DNA of 64,000 nucleotides from positions 5,270,001 to 5,334,000 of the forward strand of contig NZ_CP058561.1 of NCBI RefSeq assembly GCF_018141425.1. The letters run 5' to 3'. Position numbers and translations under genes: made by a program. Shown here piece by piece: positions 43,587 through 52,391 of the stretch. The notes under the pieces are model-generated. The model had not been told where the DNA came from. It did not search any database and was given only the letters and a program-made list of their open reading frames with translations. Positions within the stretch are counted from its first letter, which is position 1; each line of letters begins with the position of its first letter. The stretch is from Vallitalea guaymasensis. GTDB lineage: Bacteria > Bacillota > Clostridia > Lachnospirales > Vallitaleaceae.

Positions 43587-44771
43587 ATGAAGAAATATCT
43601 ATATATAATAGTCTTATTTGTAATAATGATATCATGCTCAGGCTGCAAAAATGTAAAAAGAGATATTGAGAAATATGCTATGGTCTTAAGCACAGGATAT
43701 GATTTTACAGAAGAAAACAAATATAAGCTTACAATACAGGTATTAAAAATTTCAAGAGAACAAACAGGCGGCGCTACAAATGGTATGGATAAAAAACAAT
43801 CTTTACCTTCTGAAGTAGTTATTTATACTAGTATAGGAGAAACCATAAACAAAGCTTATGATAATCTTACATCATCATTAGGTCAAGAACCCTATTTTTC
43901 TCATAATAAGTTTATTGTCATAGGGAAAAAATTAGCTGAAAAAGGAATAGATTTGGTTATTGACAGTAATCTCAGAGGACATGAAGTTAGACCCAATACA
44001 CCTTTACTTGTTGCAAAAGGTGAAGCCAGTGAAATTATTAAGCAGTTAACACCTATGGATACTATTCCTGCAAATACTATTGAAAATATCATTATAAATC
44101 AATTTGAAAAAGGATTGACAGTAATAACTAATCTTAAAGATATGTATAATGGACTAGCAATAAAAACTGCTGGTATTACAACTGGAGTTATATATGTAGC
44201 AGATGAAGCTGACATAGCTCACAATGGAAACATATTTATAGTAGACGAGATAGCAATTTTTAAAGATGATAAATTAATAGGTTTTCTAAATAAAGAAGAA
44301 TCCAGGGCATTGATGTGGATCAAGACTAAAGTTGAGTCAGGAGATGTAGTTATTAACTCTCCTGAAGATGAAAAAGAAAAAATCACTTTAGAAATATTGG
44401 ATTCAAAATGTAAAACAACTCCTATATTTGATGGAAATAACTATTCAATAAAGCTTGATATAACTCAACGGAGTAATATCGTAAGTATGGTTGGGGAACA
44501 TGATCCGATGAATGATCATAAGGTGCTTGATGAACTAGAAAAAGTACTTGATAAGCGCATAGAAGAAGATGTTAAGAATGTTATTAAAAAAGTACAAAAA
44601 GACTACGATGTGGATATTTTTAACTTTGGAGAGGTCATCCACAGAAAATACCCAAAACATTGGAAGGTTATCAAAGAAGAATGGGATGAGATATTTCCAC
44701 ATATTTTAGTAGAAGTTAAGGTAAAATCAAGCATAAAAAGACCAGGACTAATTTCAAAACCTGCTATTTGA
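43587..44771 (+). CDS. Spore germination lipoprotein GerC family (C subunit)
   Basis: A 394-residue lipoprotein. The signal ends in CSGC (Cys about 21). The following KNVKRDIEKYAMVLSTGYDF and KGEASEIIKQLTPMDTIPAN are typical of Ger(x)C proteins. The C-terminal third has HRKYPKHWKVIKEEWDEIFP, the conserved end of the family. It forms the receptor together with the A and B subunits. The gap after the A gene is 24 bases with RBS GAAGAAGG. Confidence 0.88.
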   Translation: MKKYLYIIVLFVIMISCSGCKNVKRDIEKYAMVLSTGYDFTEENKYKLTIQVLKISREQTGGATNGMDKKQSLPSEVVIYTSIGETINKAYDNLTSSLGQEPYFSHNKFIVIGKKLAEKGIDLVIDSNLRGHEVRPNTPLLVAKGEASEIIKQLTPMDTIPANTIENIIINQFEKGLTVITNLKDMYNGLAIKTAGITTGVIYVADEADIAHNGNIFIVDEIAIFKDDKLIGFLNKEESRALMWIKTKVESGDVVINSPEDEKEKITLEILDSKCKTTPIFDGNNYSIKLDITQRSNIVSMVGEHDPMNDHKVLDELEKVLDKRIEEDVKNVIKKVQKDYDVDIFNFGEVIHRKYPKHWKVIKEEWDEIFPHILVEVKVKSSIKRPGLISKPAI

Positions 44772-44787
44772 TGAGGAGGGTAATAAT

Positions 44788-45897
44788 TTGAAATATAAAA
44801 TATCTGCATTACAATTGTTTTCTGCAATGACATTATCTTTAATGGGTAGTGCCGTTCTGTTTTTGCTAGGAGGAAAGTTAAGACAAGATGCATGGTTAGC
44901 TCTGATCTTTGGTATACCAGTAGGGATATTTGAAGTTATATTATATACTTCATTATTCTACAAATATCCTAATGATACACTTATTGGCTATATGATTAAA
45001 ATATTTGGTAAATATTTAGGAACTGTTATTTGTGTTTTTTACATTCTTCGTTTTTTTTATAATGGAGCAAGGATTTTGAGAGAATTTGGTGAACTTACTC
45101 TTGTAGCGGTTAATCCAAGAGCTTCACTATATATAATTATATTAATAATTACTGTTGTAGTCACTTATAGTATATATTCAGGTATTGAGATTATATGTCG
45201 ATTGGCACAAATAATTTTACCAATATATCTTAGTTTGTTTTTTATAGAATATATCTTGCTTTTTTTGACACAAGGTGCAGTTAATCTAAATAATATATTA
45301 CCTGTTTTTGAAAGTGGTATGAAACCTATATTAATGGAAGTATTTCCATTAGGAGTTGAATTTCCATATGGAGTAAGTGTTATTTTCACAATGATATTTC
45401 CTTTTGTAAATAAACCTGAGAAAGTAAGAAAAACAACTATATATGTTGTTATTTTTGTTGGTATCATATTGGCTTTTAATACTATAATGATTATCTCGAC
45501 TCTTGGTGTGGATTTTGCTTTGTCATCATTATTTCCTTTGCTAGAGACAATGAGATTTGTTAAAGTAGGTTCTATTGATCGTATAGATATTTTAACCATT
45601 CTTGCATTAATGGTAGGGTTATTCTTTAAGATAACATTACATTTGTACGCTGCGATGCTTGGTACCTCACAATTATTGAAAATAAAAGATACTAAAGTTA
45701 AGTGGTTATCCATTCCATTTGGTATATTGATATTTATAGCCAGCATAATTATTGCGGAAGATTATCCATATCATTTACATATTGGAATGAATATAACACC
45801 TTGGATATTCTTTAATTTGTTTATTACTTTTCCTGTATTAGCATTAATAGTGCATTTTTTCAAAAAAGGTAGGGGGAAGAAAAAGAAAAAAAAGTAG
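44788..45897 (+). CDS. Spore germination protein GerB family (B subunit)
   Basis: A 369-residue membrane protein with ten predicted segments, related to amino-acid permeases. It opens KISALQLFSAMTLSLMGSAV and ends in a poly-Lys tail, common for GerAB/endospore germination permeases. It probably binds the germinant. The start is the TTG at 44788 after GAGGAGG. Order gerA-gerC-gerB, with small gaps, shows one operon. The convergent Cyt-like genes begin after a shared terminator. Confidence 0.88.
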   Translation: MKYKISALQLFSAMTLSLMGSAVLFLLGGKLRQDAWLALIFGIPVGIFEVILYTSLFYKYPNDTLIGYMIKIFGKYLGTVICVFYILRFFYNGARILREFGELTLVAVNPRASLYIIILIITVVVTYSIYSGIEIICRLAQIILPIYLSLFFIEYILLFLTQGAVNLNNILPVFESGMKPILMEVFPLGVEFPYGVSVIFTMIFPFVNKPEKVRKTTIYVVIFVGIILAFNTIMIISTLGVDFALSSLFPLLETMRFVKVGSIDRIDILTILALMVGLFFKITLHLYAAMLGTSQLLKIKDTKVKWLSIPFGILIFIASIIIAEDYPYHLHIGMNITPWIFFNLFITFPVLALIVHFFKKGRGKKKKKK

Positions 45898-45913
45898 AAG
45901 TGCTGCGTAAAAA

Positions 45914-45964
45914 ATATAAAAAGAGTCGTTTCATACATTAAAAACAAACAACTCTTTTTATATA
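45914..45964. terminator. Bidirectional terminator between ger and Cyt-like genes
   Basis: ATATAAAAAGAGT pairs with ACTCTTTTTATAT around a 24-base loop. A-rich and T-rich arms give a U tract on both strands. Confidence 0.82.
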
Positions 45965-45983
45965 TAACTTAAAGTATGGAAAA

Positions 45984-46685
45984 TTATCTTACAAGTTTCA
46001 TAACTTTTATTGCTTTTACTTTAACACTATAATTCTTCTTAGAAGAAGTAGTCATACCTAGAAATTCTTTTTTCGAACAATTAGCACTTATAGTTAAACC
46101 TACTGGCATACCTACTAAAATACCTTTTGCTTTTTCTACAGCAAAAAATAAGTTATACTGATATGTTACATTACTAGCGCTAGAAGATTTCCATAAAAGC
46201 CATCCGCTATTTGATGAACTTAAATTAGTGAAAGTTTGTTTCATAACTTCTTTATAACTATCTAAAGTTGCTCCAGTTAAAGTTACTCCTAATGCTTTAG
46301 TGAAGAGAGATAATAATTTAGAACTCATTAAGTTTACATCAGCACTTTGTTGGTGAATGTTTTGATTAAGAGTACCGATAAGCCCCATAGTCTTGTCGCT
46401 TTTAACAATAGATAAAGCTTCAGCAAAATTAAGTTCTAAAGTTTTATCATTAATAGCTGGTGTGAATTTATCAGACATTTCTATAGCTGGCATTATGTAC
46501 TCATAAGGTAAATCCCAAGCGTCTTGAAATTCTATTGTGCCATTTTGTTTGAGTATTATAGCTGGCATTTTTCTTGTGTTTAAAGAATCAGATTTTACTA
46601 CAGGTGCATTAGCAGAAGCAAATGATACAGAATAAGTATTGAATAATAATAGTGCAGAAATAAAGATTGTTAAAAATTTTTTCAT
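45984..46685 (-). CDS. Secreted Cyt-like cytolysin homologue 1
   Basis: A 233-residue exported protein with a signal peptide (MKKFLTIFISALLLFNTYSV, cut near residue 24). The mature part resembles the Bacillus thuringiensis Cyt toxins over its full length as I recall them: YIMPAIEMSDKFTPAI compares with YILQAIMLANAFQNAL; LGVTLTGATLDSYK with LGVALSGSVIDQL; TFTNLSSSNSGWLLW with TFTNLNTQKNEAWIFW; VTYQYNLFFAVE with TNYTYNVLFAIQ; and GMPVGLTI with CVPVGFEI. Cyt proteins bind phospholipid and form pores or detergent-like aggregates. Unlike crystal-forming Cyt proteins this one is secreted. It is single-domain with a good RBS (GGAGGG). Two paralogues lie next to it. Pore formation is inferred from the family, not shown. 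Confidence 0.8.
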   Translation of the reverse strand: MKKFLTIFISALLLFNTYSVSFASANAPVVKSDSLNTRKMPAIILKQNGTIEFQDAWDLPYEYIMPAIEMSDKFTPAINDKTLELNFAEALSIVKSDKTMGLIGTLNQNIHQQSADVNLMSSKLLSLFTKALGVTLTGATLDSYKEVMKQTFTNLSSSNSGWLLWKSSSASNVTYQYNLFFAVEKAKGILVGMPVGLTISANCSKKEFLGMTTSSKKNYSVKVKAIKVMKLVR

Positions 46686-46826
46686 GGTGAAACCCTCCTA
46701 AAATAATATTTTATAAATTTTAAGAATAACTATAGTTAAAATTAAGTGACATATTTAATTATAGATATCCTTAACTTCTATTGAGTAAATTGAGTAATAA
46801 ATAATTAAACGTTATTCAATAGGTCA

Positions 46827-47474
46827 TTATTTAATCTTTAATATTTTTAATCCATTAATTTCTAATTTGTAATCAAATTTATCGTCATTAGAAATAGTTA
46901 ATACATCATCTGTAGAACCATTAATTGTAATTTTGAAATTTAAAGGTAATGAAAATATAATGCCATTTTTTTCAACTGTAAATAAAACATTATATGTATA
47001 GGTTGTTATTGGATTAAATTCTGAGTAGTTTGAATCTATAACTAACCAACCACAATCATTTTGAACTATTAAATTTAAAAATATGTTTGAAATGATGGCT
47101 TTGTATTTTTCTACATTCGTATCATTTGATTCAAGTTTTAGATTTTCAATAGTTAAAAGTGTAATTTTTTCTATTAGGTCTGAAGTTTTAATGTTTTCTT
47201 CATCAATACTATGTTTCAAAGTGCCCATCAAACCTAAGTTTTCTTGTTCTTTTATGAAATTCAACATCTTCTTTGTTTGAAATTGTAAATTATCATTATT
47301 TACCAACATCTGCAAATCAGAAGATAATGTTTTTGCCGATTCAATAAGACCATCAGATACAAAAATATATTCATTAAATTTCAAATTTGAATTATCATTT
47401 GTATTGGATTTAGCAAATGAAGTTATGTTAGATAAAATCAATGTACTAATAAAAATGAAGATAAATCTTTTCAT
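46827..47474 (-). CDS. Secreted Cyt-like cytolysin homologue 2
   Basis: A 215-residue exported protein (signal peptide about residues 1-21, MKRFIFIFISTLILSNITSF). It is a divergent paralogue of the previous one: LMGTLKHSIDEENIKTSDLI versus LIGTLNQNIHQQSADVNLM, TYTYNVLFTVEKNGIIF versus VTYQYNLFFAVEKAKGIL, and a shared final 'GLKI/AIKV' strand. TYTYNVLF is especially near the NYTYNVLF of Cyt1Aa. The N-terminal part is shorter and lacks the alpha-helical EYIMPAIEM segment that is clear in copy 1, so it may be a degenerate or specialised member. RBS GGAGGT lies upstream. The gap to copy 1 is 141 bases, with no terminator seen. Confidence 0.7.
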   Translation of the reverse strand: MKRFIFIFISTLILSNITSFAKSNTNDNSNLKFNEYIFVSDGLIESAKTLSSDLQMLVNNDNLQFQTKKMLNFIKEQENLGLMGTLKHSIDEENIKTSDLIEKITLLTIENLKLESNDTNVEKYKAIISNIFLNLIVQNDCGWLVIDSNYSEFNPITTYTYNVLFTVEKNGIIFSLPLNFKITINGSTDDVLTISNDDKFDYKLEINGLKILKIK

Positions 47475-47544
47475 TTTAATACCTCCAGTATAATATATAT
47501 TATTGCAATTATTTGAAATATAGATAAGAAAAAATAATAAATTA

Positions 47545-48405
47545 TTACATTCTATATGTATAATTATCTAAATATTCATGTGGTGCATATCTTCTAGGCA
47601 CAGGCTGTCTTCTTATAGGCTGACTACTTATAGGCTGTCTTCTTATAGGTTGTCTTCTTATAGGCTGCCTTCTTATAGGTTGTCTTCTTACAGGACGTTT
47701 TTTTATTGGTGTTGAACTATACACAACTTTTAAACCTTGAACAGTAGCTTTATATTCTCTTTTTTTGCTTACTCTAATTCCAAAAACACGTTTATCTTTT
47801 TTGTATACATTAACATTTAAGCCAACAGGTATAAGTGTTAATTGGGAATCATTTTCAAATGCAAAAAATAAATTATAGTAATTATTTTTGCTATAAGATT
47901 TTTTGCTTGAGAATATAAAATTACCACTGCTAGATTTTTTAAGATTTGAAAAAGCTAATCTAATCTCTTCATAAACAGCATTACGATAAAAATTAAGCTC
48001 ATGTGCTGGAATAGATGTACCTAATTTTTGTGTTATAAGATACATAATTTCATTAGTTATACCATCAACATCAGGATGTCTTTTTTTTATAGTTTTGTTT
48101 AGTGATGAGACAAGTTTTAAATGTGGATCATTATTTGCTATACTAAGAGCTTTTGAGTAATTAAAATAAAGATTAGAATCTACAGTATTCTCAAATTTTT
48201 TAATACCAGTAATAATATTATCTTCTGATTTTGAATTATTAGATCTAATTGTAGATCTCTTAAGAACTTGTCCACTACTACTTTTTGAGAAAGAAACTAT
48301 TCTAAATTTTGAGCTACTTACATTAGAGCTATAAGCATAACTACTACTATAGTTAGTTGTGATTATGATAGATAGCATTAATAAAACTAAAAAAAATTTT
48401 TTCAT
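47545..48405 (-). CDS. Secreted Cyt-like homologue 3 with Arg-Gln-Pro repeat tail
   Basis: A 286-residue exported protein. The signal peptide is residues 1-25 (MKKFFLVLLMLSIIITTNYS). Residues about 60-230 are the Cyt-like domain: LVSSLNKTIKKRHPDVDGIT, AFSNLKKSSSGNFIFS and NNYYNLFFAFEND, then LIPVGLNVNVY. Residues about 235-270 are seven 5-residue units related to R-R-Q-P-I, strongly basic and proline-rich, ending in an aromatic tail. The tail is absent from the two paralogues and from Cyt toxins known to me; it could bind polyanions such as DNA, teichoic acid or spore surface. The start at 48405 follows AGGAGG; the GTG at 48414 overlaps it. Confidence 0.72.
   Translation of the reverse strand: MKKFFLVLLMLSIIITTNYSSSYAYSSNVSSSKFRIVSFSKSSSGQVLKRSTIRSNNSKSEDNIITGIKKFENTVDSNLYFNYSKALSIANNDPHLKLVSSLNKTIKKRHPDVDGITNEIMYLITQKLGTSIPAHELNFYRNAVYEEIRLAFSNLKKSSSGNFIFSSKKSYSKNNYYNLFFAFENDSQLTLIPVGLNVNVYKKDKRVFGIRVSKKREYKATVQGLKVVYSSTPIKKRPVRRQPIRRQPIRRQPIRRQPISSQPIRRQPVPRRYAPHEYLDNYTYRM
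47601..47705 (-). repeat. Seven 15-bp tandem repeats encoding RRQPI-type units
   Basis: Units such as TAGGCTGTCTTCTTA (plus-strand reading) follow each other every 15 bases from 47601 to 47705. The central units differ at one or two positions, while the two outermost are more divergent. The period is a multiple of three, so unit number can change without breaking the frame. Confidence 0.85.
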
Positions 48406-48627
48406 AAATAACACCTCCTTTTTATATATTTTATAATTGATTAGTATATATATAAGTATAAAATTGAGAACTAAATCATGAAAAATATATGTTGAAAATA
48501 ATTAGCTATAAATAATATATAATGAAAAAATTATATTTAAAGCGGAACAAAGAATAAAAATTTTAAAACAAAATCAAATAATCAAATAAATTTTAACATT
48601 ATAAAAATAATTAGTCAATATATTTTG

Positions 48628-48654
48628 TATATTATTTATTTAATAAATAATATA
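48628..48654. repeat. 13-bp AT-only perfect inverted repeat
   Basis: Arms 48628-48640 and 48642-48654 are perfect complements around one T. It lies in the 510-base gap between the Cyt-like genes and the sensor kinase (48406-48915), which otherwise contains no open frame I can support. All-AT composition makes chance more likely. Confidence 0.4.
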
Positions 48655-48849
48655 TGGAGAAAAATGTTATAAATATTAGAATTAAACAAATTAACTGTAA
48701 AGTTAATCCCAAAGACATGCAGATTTGTCAAAAAGAGTTCAGAACAATAGGAGCATAATATTTATCATTGGTCTATGTGTGTACTATTTTACGCTTACTT
48801 TGAAACAAGCATTTTGTATTTAAACTTTTGACAAAAGGTAACAGTATCT

Positions 48850-48878
48850 TTGGCAAAAAAAGTGTGATATACTATAAT
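48850..48878 (+). promoter_or_regulatory. Promoter of the two-component genes
   Basis: TTGGCA (48850-48855), 17 bases, TATAAT (48873-48878). A separate TTGACA lies at 48828. The kinase start codon is 38 to 56 bases downstream. Confidence 0.6.
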
Positions 48879-48915
48879 AATTATATTAAATAAAATCATA
48901 GGAAGATAGTTCTAT

Positions 48916-50700
48916 ATGAGTTTGGAGGAGCGTATGGCTAGAATCATTTGGTTTTCATTTTCAAATCTAAAGATTAGATCTCAAATTTTTTCATTCTATA
49001 TGTTGTTATCATTAATTTCAATAATTACTATTAATTTATTGTTTAAGAGTGTAAGTGAAGATTTTTTGACAAAAAAAGTCAGTAGTACTTCTAAACAAAC
49101 ATTATACTCCATTGAAGAAAATATTTTTACCGTGATTGATAATGTTAACGAGTATTCCAAAATGATTAGTTCAAATGAACAGCTTCAGAAAGACTTAAGC
49201 GGGATAAATGATGCAAATGTACTAGTTCGAAAAGAAATTAATAAGAATCTGATAAATACCCTTCAAACAATGCCAACAATTTCATCGATATACATATTTG
49301 ATAATAGAGGCAAAAAATATGCTGTTGATGATGTAATGGTTAAAACATTATCTATAGAAAATATTTCTTCAGCGTATTGGTACAATGAAGTATTAGAACT
49401 AAAGGGCAGTTCTTTGCTTGTGAAAAATGCCGGTGGCATATTTGGTGATGAAACAATTAATTACATATCGGTAATAAGAGTGATTAATAATCTAGATACG
49501 ATGGAACCTCTAGGGATTATCATAGTCAATATACCTGAATCCAAGCTAAAAGCCTCTTACAAAAAAATACATAGCGAGTATAAATTGAATATACTTTTGC
49601 TGGATGACAACAACAATGCATTGGTTAGTGATGAGTTTCATAATGCCACAGTTATACGGGAGTTTGCTCAAAGTGCTGCAGGTATGAAATATTATTCAGT
49701 CATTAAGAGAGATTCCAACAAAGATATGCTGACTTCATATCTGAAACTTGATAGATACAATTGGAAAATTATCAGTATAATTCCTTTTGAGGAACTTGAA
49801 GAGGAAATGAATACTTTTAATTATCTATCAATCATTATCATCATCGGTAATTGTATCTTTATTTTGTTTGGATCAATTTTCATTTCTGAGTTTATCGCAG
49901 GACCAATAAAAAAACTAGTGAAGTCAATGAAAAAAGTAAGAAGTGGCATTTTTGACAAAATACTTCTAGATAAAGGTAATAGTGAAGTGATTGAGTTGGG
50001 TGAAGATTTCAATATTATGATTTTTGAAATTGAAGAATTAATAAAAAAAACCAAGGCGGACGAAAAGTCAAAAAGAAAGATAGAGCTCAATGTTTTGTAT
50101 GAACAAATCAAACCCCATTTTTTGTACAATACAATTGATGCAATTGGTTACATGGCTCTGAGTGATAATTGCATAGAAGTCTATGAAGCATTGGAAGTGC
50201 TGGGGAATTACTACAGAACCAGTTTGAGTAAGGGGAGTAATATCATTACTTTTGAGGAAGAGCTTGATATCGTTAAAGGGTATATTTATATGCAAAAAAT
50301 ACGTTTTGGTAATATGTTTGAAGTTTATTATGATCTGGATCCAGAAGTATGCGATATTCATACATTGAAGTTGATATTACAGCCTATTGTGGAAAATGCT
50401 ATTGTGCATGGCATAAAGCATAAAGGCGAACAGGGCACAATTGTGATTTCAGCTAGACTCATTGATGGTTTTGTGAAACTGATTATTGAAGATGATGGTG
50501 TTGGAATGAGCCAGGAAACCATTAATTGTATTTTGAATAAGGACAAGAGCAGTGAAAAAAGCAGCTTTGGGTTAAGAGGTACATTTGAACGGTTAAGACT
50601 ATATTATGGTTCGGAATGCGAATTTAATATAGTCAGTAAAAGAGGGATTGGGACAATGGTGCTATTAAAAATACCATATTTGAATGGAGGAGTCGCATAA
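48916..50700 (+). CDS. YesM-type sensor histidine kinase
   Basis: A 594-residue membrane kinase. One membrane segment is near residues 25-42 and a second near 297-318; between them lies an extracellular Cache-like sensor. HAMP follows (about 315-370), then the His_kinase domain with the phospho-acceptor His401 in YEQIKPHFLYNTIDAIGYMA and a HATPase domain (PIVENAIVHGIKHKG, IEDDGVGM). This is the YesM/LytS-like class that pairs with AraC-type regulators and senses sugars through transporter binding proteins. Two starts are possible: ATG 48916 and ATG 48934 (preceded by GGAGGAG); I kept the longer. Its stop overlaps the regulator start (TAATG). Confidence 0.9.
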   Translation: MSLEERMARIIWFSFSNLKIRSQIFSFYMLLSLISIITINLLFKSVSEDFLTKKVSSTSKQTLYSIEENIFTVIDNVNEYSKMISSNEQLQKDLSGINDANVLVRKEINKNLINTLQTMPTISSIYIFDNRGKKYAVDDVMVKTLSIENISSAYWYNEVLELKGSSLLVKNAGGIFGDETINYISVIRVINNLDTMEPLGIIIVNIPESKLKASYKKIHSEYKLNILLLDDNNNALVSDEFHNATVIREFAQSAAGMKYYSVIKRDSNKDMLTSYLKLDRYNWKIISIIPFEELEEEMNTFNYLSIIIIIGNCIFILFGSIFISEFIAGPIKKLVKSMKKVRSGIFDKILLDKGNSEVIELGEDFNIMIFEIEELIKKTKADEKSKRKIELNVLYEQIKPHFLYNTIDAIGYMALSDNCIEVYEALEVLGNYYRTSLSKGSNIITFEEELDIVKGYIYMQKIRFGNMFEVYYDLDPEVCDIHTLKLILQPIVENAIVHGIKHKGEQGTIVISARLIDGFVKLIIEDDGVGMSQETINCILNKDKSSEKSSFGLRGTFERLRLYYGSECEFNIVSKRGIGTMVLLKIPYLNGGVA

Positions 50701-52307
50701 TGGAAGTTAAGTTGCTGAGAGTTCTAATTGTTGATGATGAGGAAAAGATAAGGGGGTTACTTAAACTTTGTCTTGATTGGCAAAGTATAGGTTTTGAAAT
50801 AGTTGGAGAGGCCAGCAGTGGCCATGAAGCACTTGATATACTGGAGGATTTAAAGCCTGACCTTATTATTACAGACATCTCAATGGATTTTATGGATGGT
50901 CTAGAACTATGTAAACATGCACTCGAGAGAAATCCATTATTGAAAGTAATGATTCTTACAGCCTACAATGATTTCAATTATGCAAAAAAAGGTATTGAAC
51001 TGGGTGTATCGGATTTTTTATTAAAACCAATAAAAAGAAGTGAGCTTGTAAAATCATTAATCAAAATTAAGGGAATTGTAGAAAGTGAGGTACAATCGAG
51101 AAATGACTATCAAATGATGAAGGAACGATTGGAAGATAGTTACCCTGTTCTTAAAAATAATTTTCTTAAGCAATTGATACACAATCAATGCAACTTTAAC
51201 AAGATTGATCAACAGCTAAATTATTTTGACTTGAATGAGTTGAAAAAATACGCTGAAGTTGCGGTCATTGAACTGAATGCAAATGTTGTGAAGGCTGAAG
51301 AAGAAGGCTATATTGTCAAATTTTTGGGATTAGATGTCATAAAAGAATATTATAAGAACAACAAATCGGTAGTACTGTGTGAAGATAATTTACAGAACAT
51401 CGTTGTTGTTAGTATGAGTAAAACGAACAATCTTTACAATGATATGAACAAGGTTATGAACACATTAATGTGCATTGAAAATTGTAGTGTTTCTATAGGG
51501 ATTAGCAATTCAATTCATTATTCGATAAATATCCATCGTCGATACCGTGAAGCTATTGAAGCATTGGCATGTAAAGTAATATATGGAAACAATCAATTGA
51601 TTCGATATGAAGATATTAAGCTTGGGAATAATGAATGCGAAGTTTTATTTGATCCAATGGACGAAATAGCTCTTTGCATTAAAGCAGAGATGGAAGATAA
51701 AGCCAGTGTTCTAATAGAAGAATTATTTGGAAAGGACAGTTTTAGCAACGATGACGCTACACAGAACATGAAAGTTCTGGCTATAAAAATGATAACAATA
51801 ATCAATAATGCTAGAAAAGAGTTAGGATATGACGGTAATCTTTTTATTGAAGATGAAATCGCTAACTATAAGTCTGTCATGGACATCGAAACATTGCCGG
51901 ATATGATTAATCACTTGCAGTCAATAACTTCAAAGAGTATAGCCTATATCAAACAATCTAGAAATCAAAGGTCTAAGAATACAATTCATGAGATAGCAGT
52001 TTACTTAAAAGAAAATATGTTAGATGCTAATATTTCCTTATCTGGTGTTGCGCAAAAATTCTATTTCAATTCAAGTTATCTAAGTCGTGCTTTCAAGCAG
52101 GAATATGGTGCAACATTTATAGAATATTTAACCAAGCTTAGAATTGACAAAGCATTGGAATTGCTGAATTCTACCGATCTGAAGTCTTATGAAGTCTGTG
52201 AAAAAGTCGGGATTCCAAATCCAAACTATTTTGGTAAATGTTTTAAAAAGCACGTTGGTTGTTCTGTCAGTGATTATAGAAATAATAGTAAAAATCTTAC
52301 TTCTTAA
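50700..52307 (+). CDS. YesN-type response regulator, AraC output
   Basis: A 535-residue regulator. The receiver domain (residues 5-125) has the acidic pair in VDDEEKIRG, the phosphorylated Asp59 in LIITDISMDF, and Lys in FLLKPIKRSE. The middle part is a long linker domain typical of YesN proteins. Residues about 435-530 hold the double HTH with SLSGVAQKFYFNSSYLSRAF and YEVCEKVGIPNPNYFGKCFK. It is likely to switch on the sugar transporter operon downstream, where direct repeats lie at the promoter. Confidence 0.92.
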   Translation: MEVKLLRVLIVDDEEKIRGLLKLCLDWQSIGFEIVGEASSGHEALDILEDLKPDLIITDISMDFMDGLELCKHALERNPLLKVMILTAYNDFNYAKKGIELGVSDFLLKPIKRSELVKSLIKIKGIVESEVQSRNDYQMMKERLEDSYPVLKNNFLKQLIHNQCNFNKIDQQLNYFDLNELKKYAEVAVIELNANVVKAEEEGYIVKFLGLDVIKEYYKNNKSVVLCEDNLQNIVVVSMSKTNNLYNDMNKVMNTLMCIENCSVSIGISNSIHYSINIHRRYREAIEALACKVIYGNNQLIRYEDIKLGNNECEVLFDPMDEIALCIKAEMEDKASVLIEELFGKDSFSNDDATQNMKVLAIKMITIINNARKELGYDGNLFIEDEIANYKSVMDIETLPDMINHLQSITSKSIAYIKQSRNQRSKNTIHEIAVYLKENMLDANISLSGVAQKFYFNSSYLSRAFKQEYGATFIEYLTKLRIDKALELLNSTDLKSYEVCEKVGIPNPNYFGKCFKKHVGCSVSDYRNNSKNLTS

Positions 52308-52353
52308 AGTAAAACCTGTACGTTGATATTTTCCAAGTAAGAACCTATACTTG
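52307..52353 (+). promoter_or_regulatory. CUT1 operon promoter with direct repeats
   Basis: TTGATA (52323-52328), 17 bases, TATACT (52346-52351). The repeats AAGTAAAACCTGTACGTTG (52307-52325) and AAGTAAGAACCTATACTTG (52335-52353) match closely with one-base offsets and are 28 bases apart. One overlaps the -35 and the other the -10. AraC-type regulators such as the YesN protein upstream bind direct repeats, so this is a candidate target. Confidence 0.5.
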
Positions 52354-52391
52354 TATTGTAAACATTAACTATTTCATAGGGAGGTTTTAAA

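Noticed and set aside
45165-45746. Long antisense open frame (193 codons) opposite the GerB gene.
   Set aside because: It has no RBS and its composition mirrors the clear GerB membrane protein on the other strand; it is a shadow frame.
47601-47705. 15-bp tandem repeats as a possible CRISPR or regulatory array.
   Set aside because: Period is 15 with no spacers and in frame with a secreted protein, so it is a coding repeat.
48628-48654. AT-only inverted repeat as a replication origin or operator.
   Set aside because: All-AT palindromes are common by chance at this base composition and no other origin feature (DnaA boxes, dnaA/dnaN genes) was seen.
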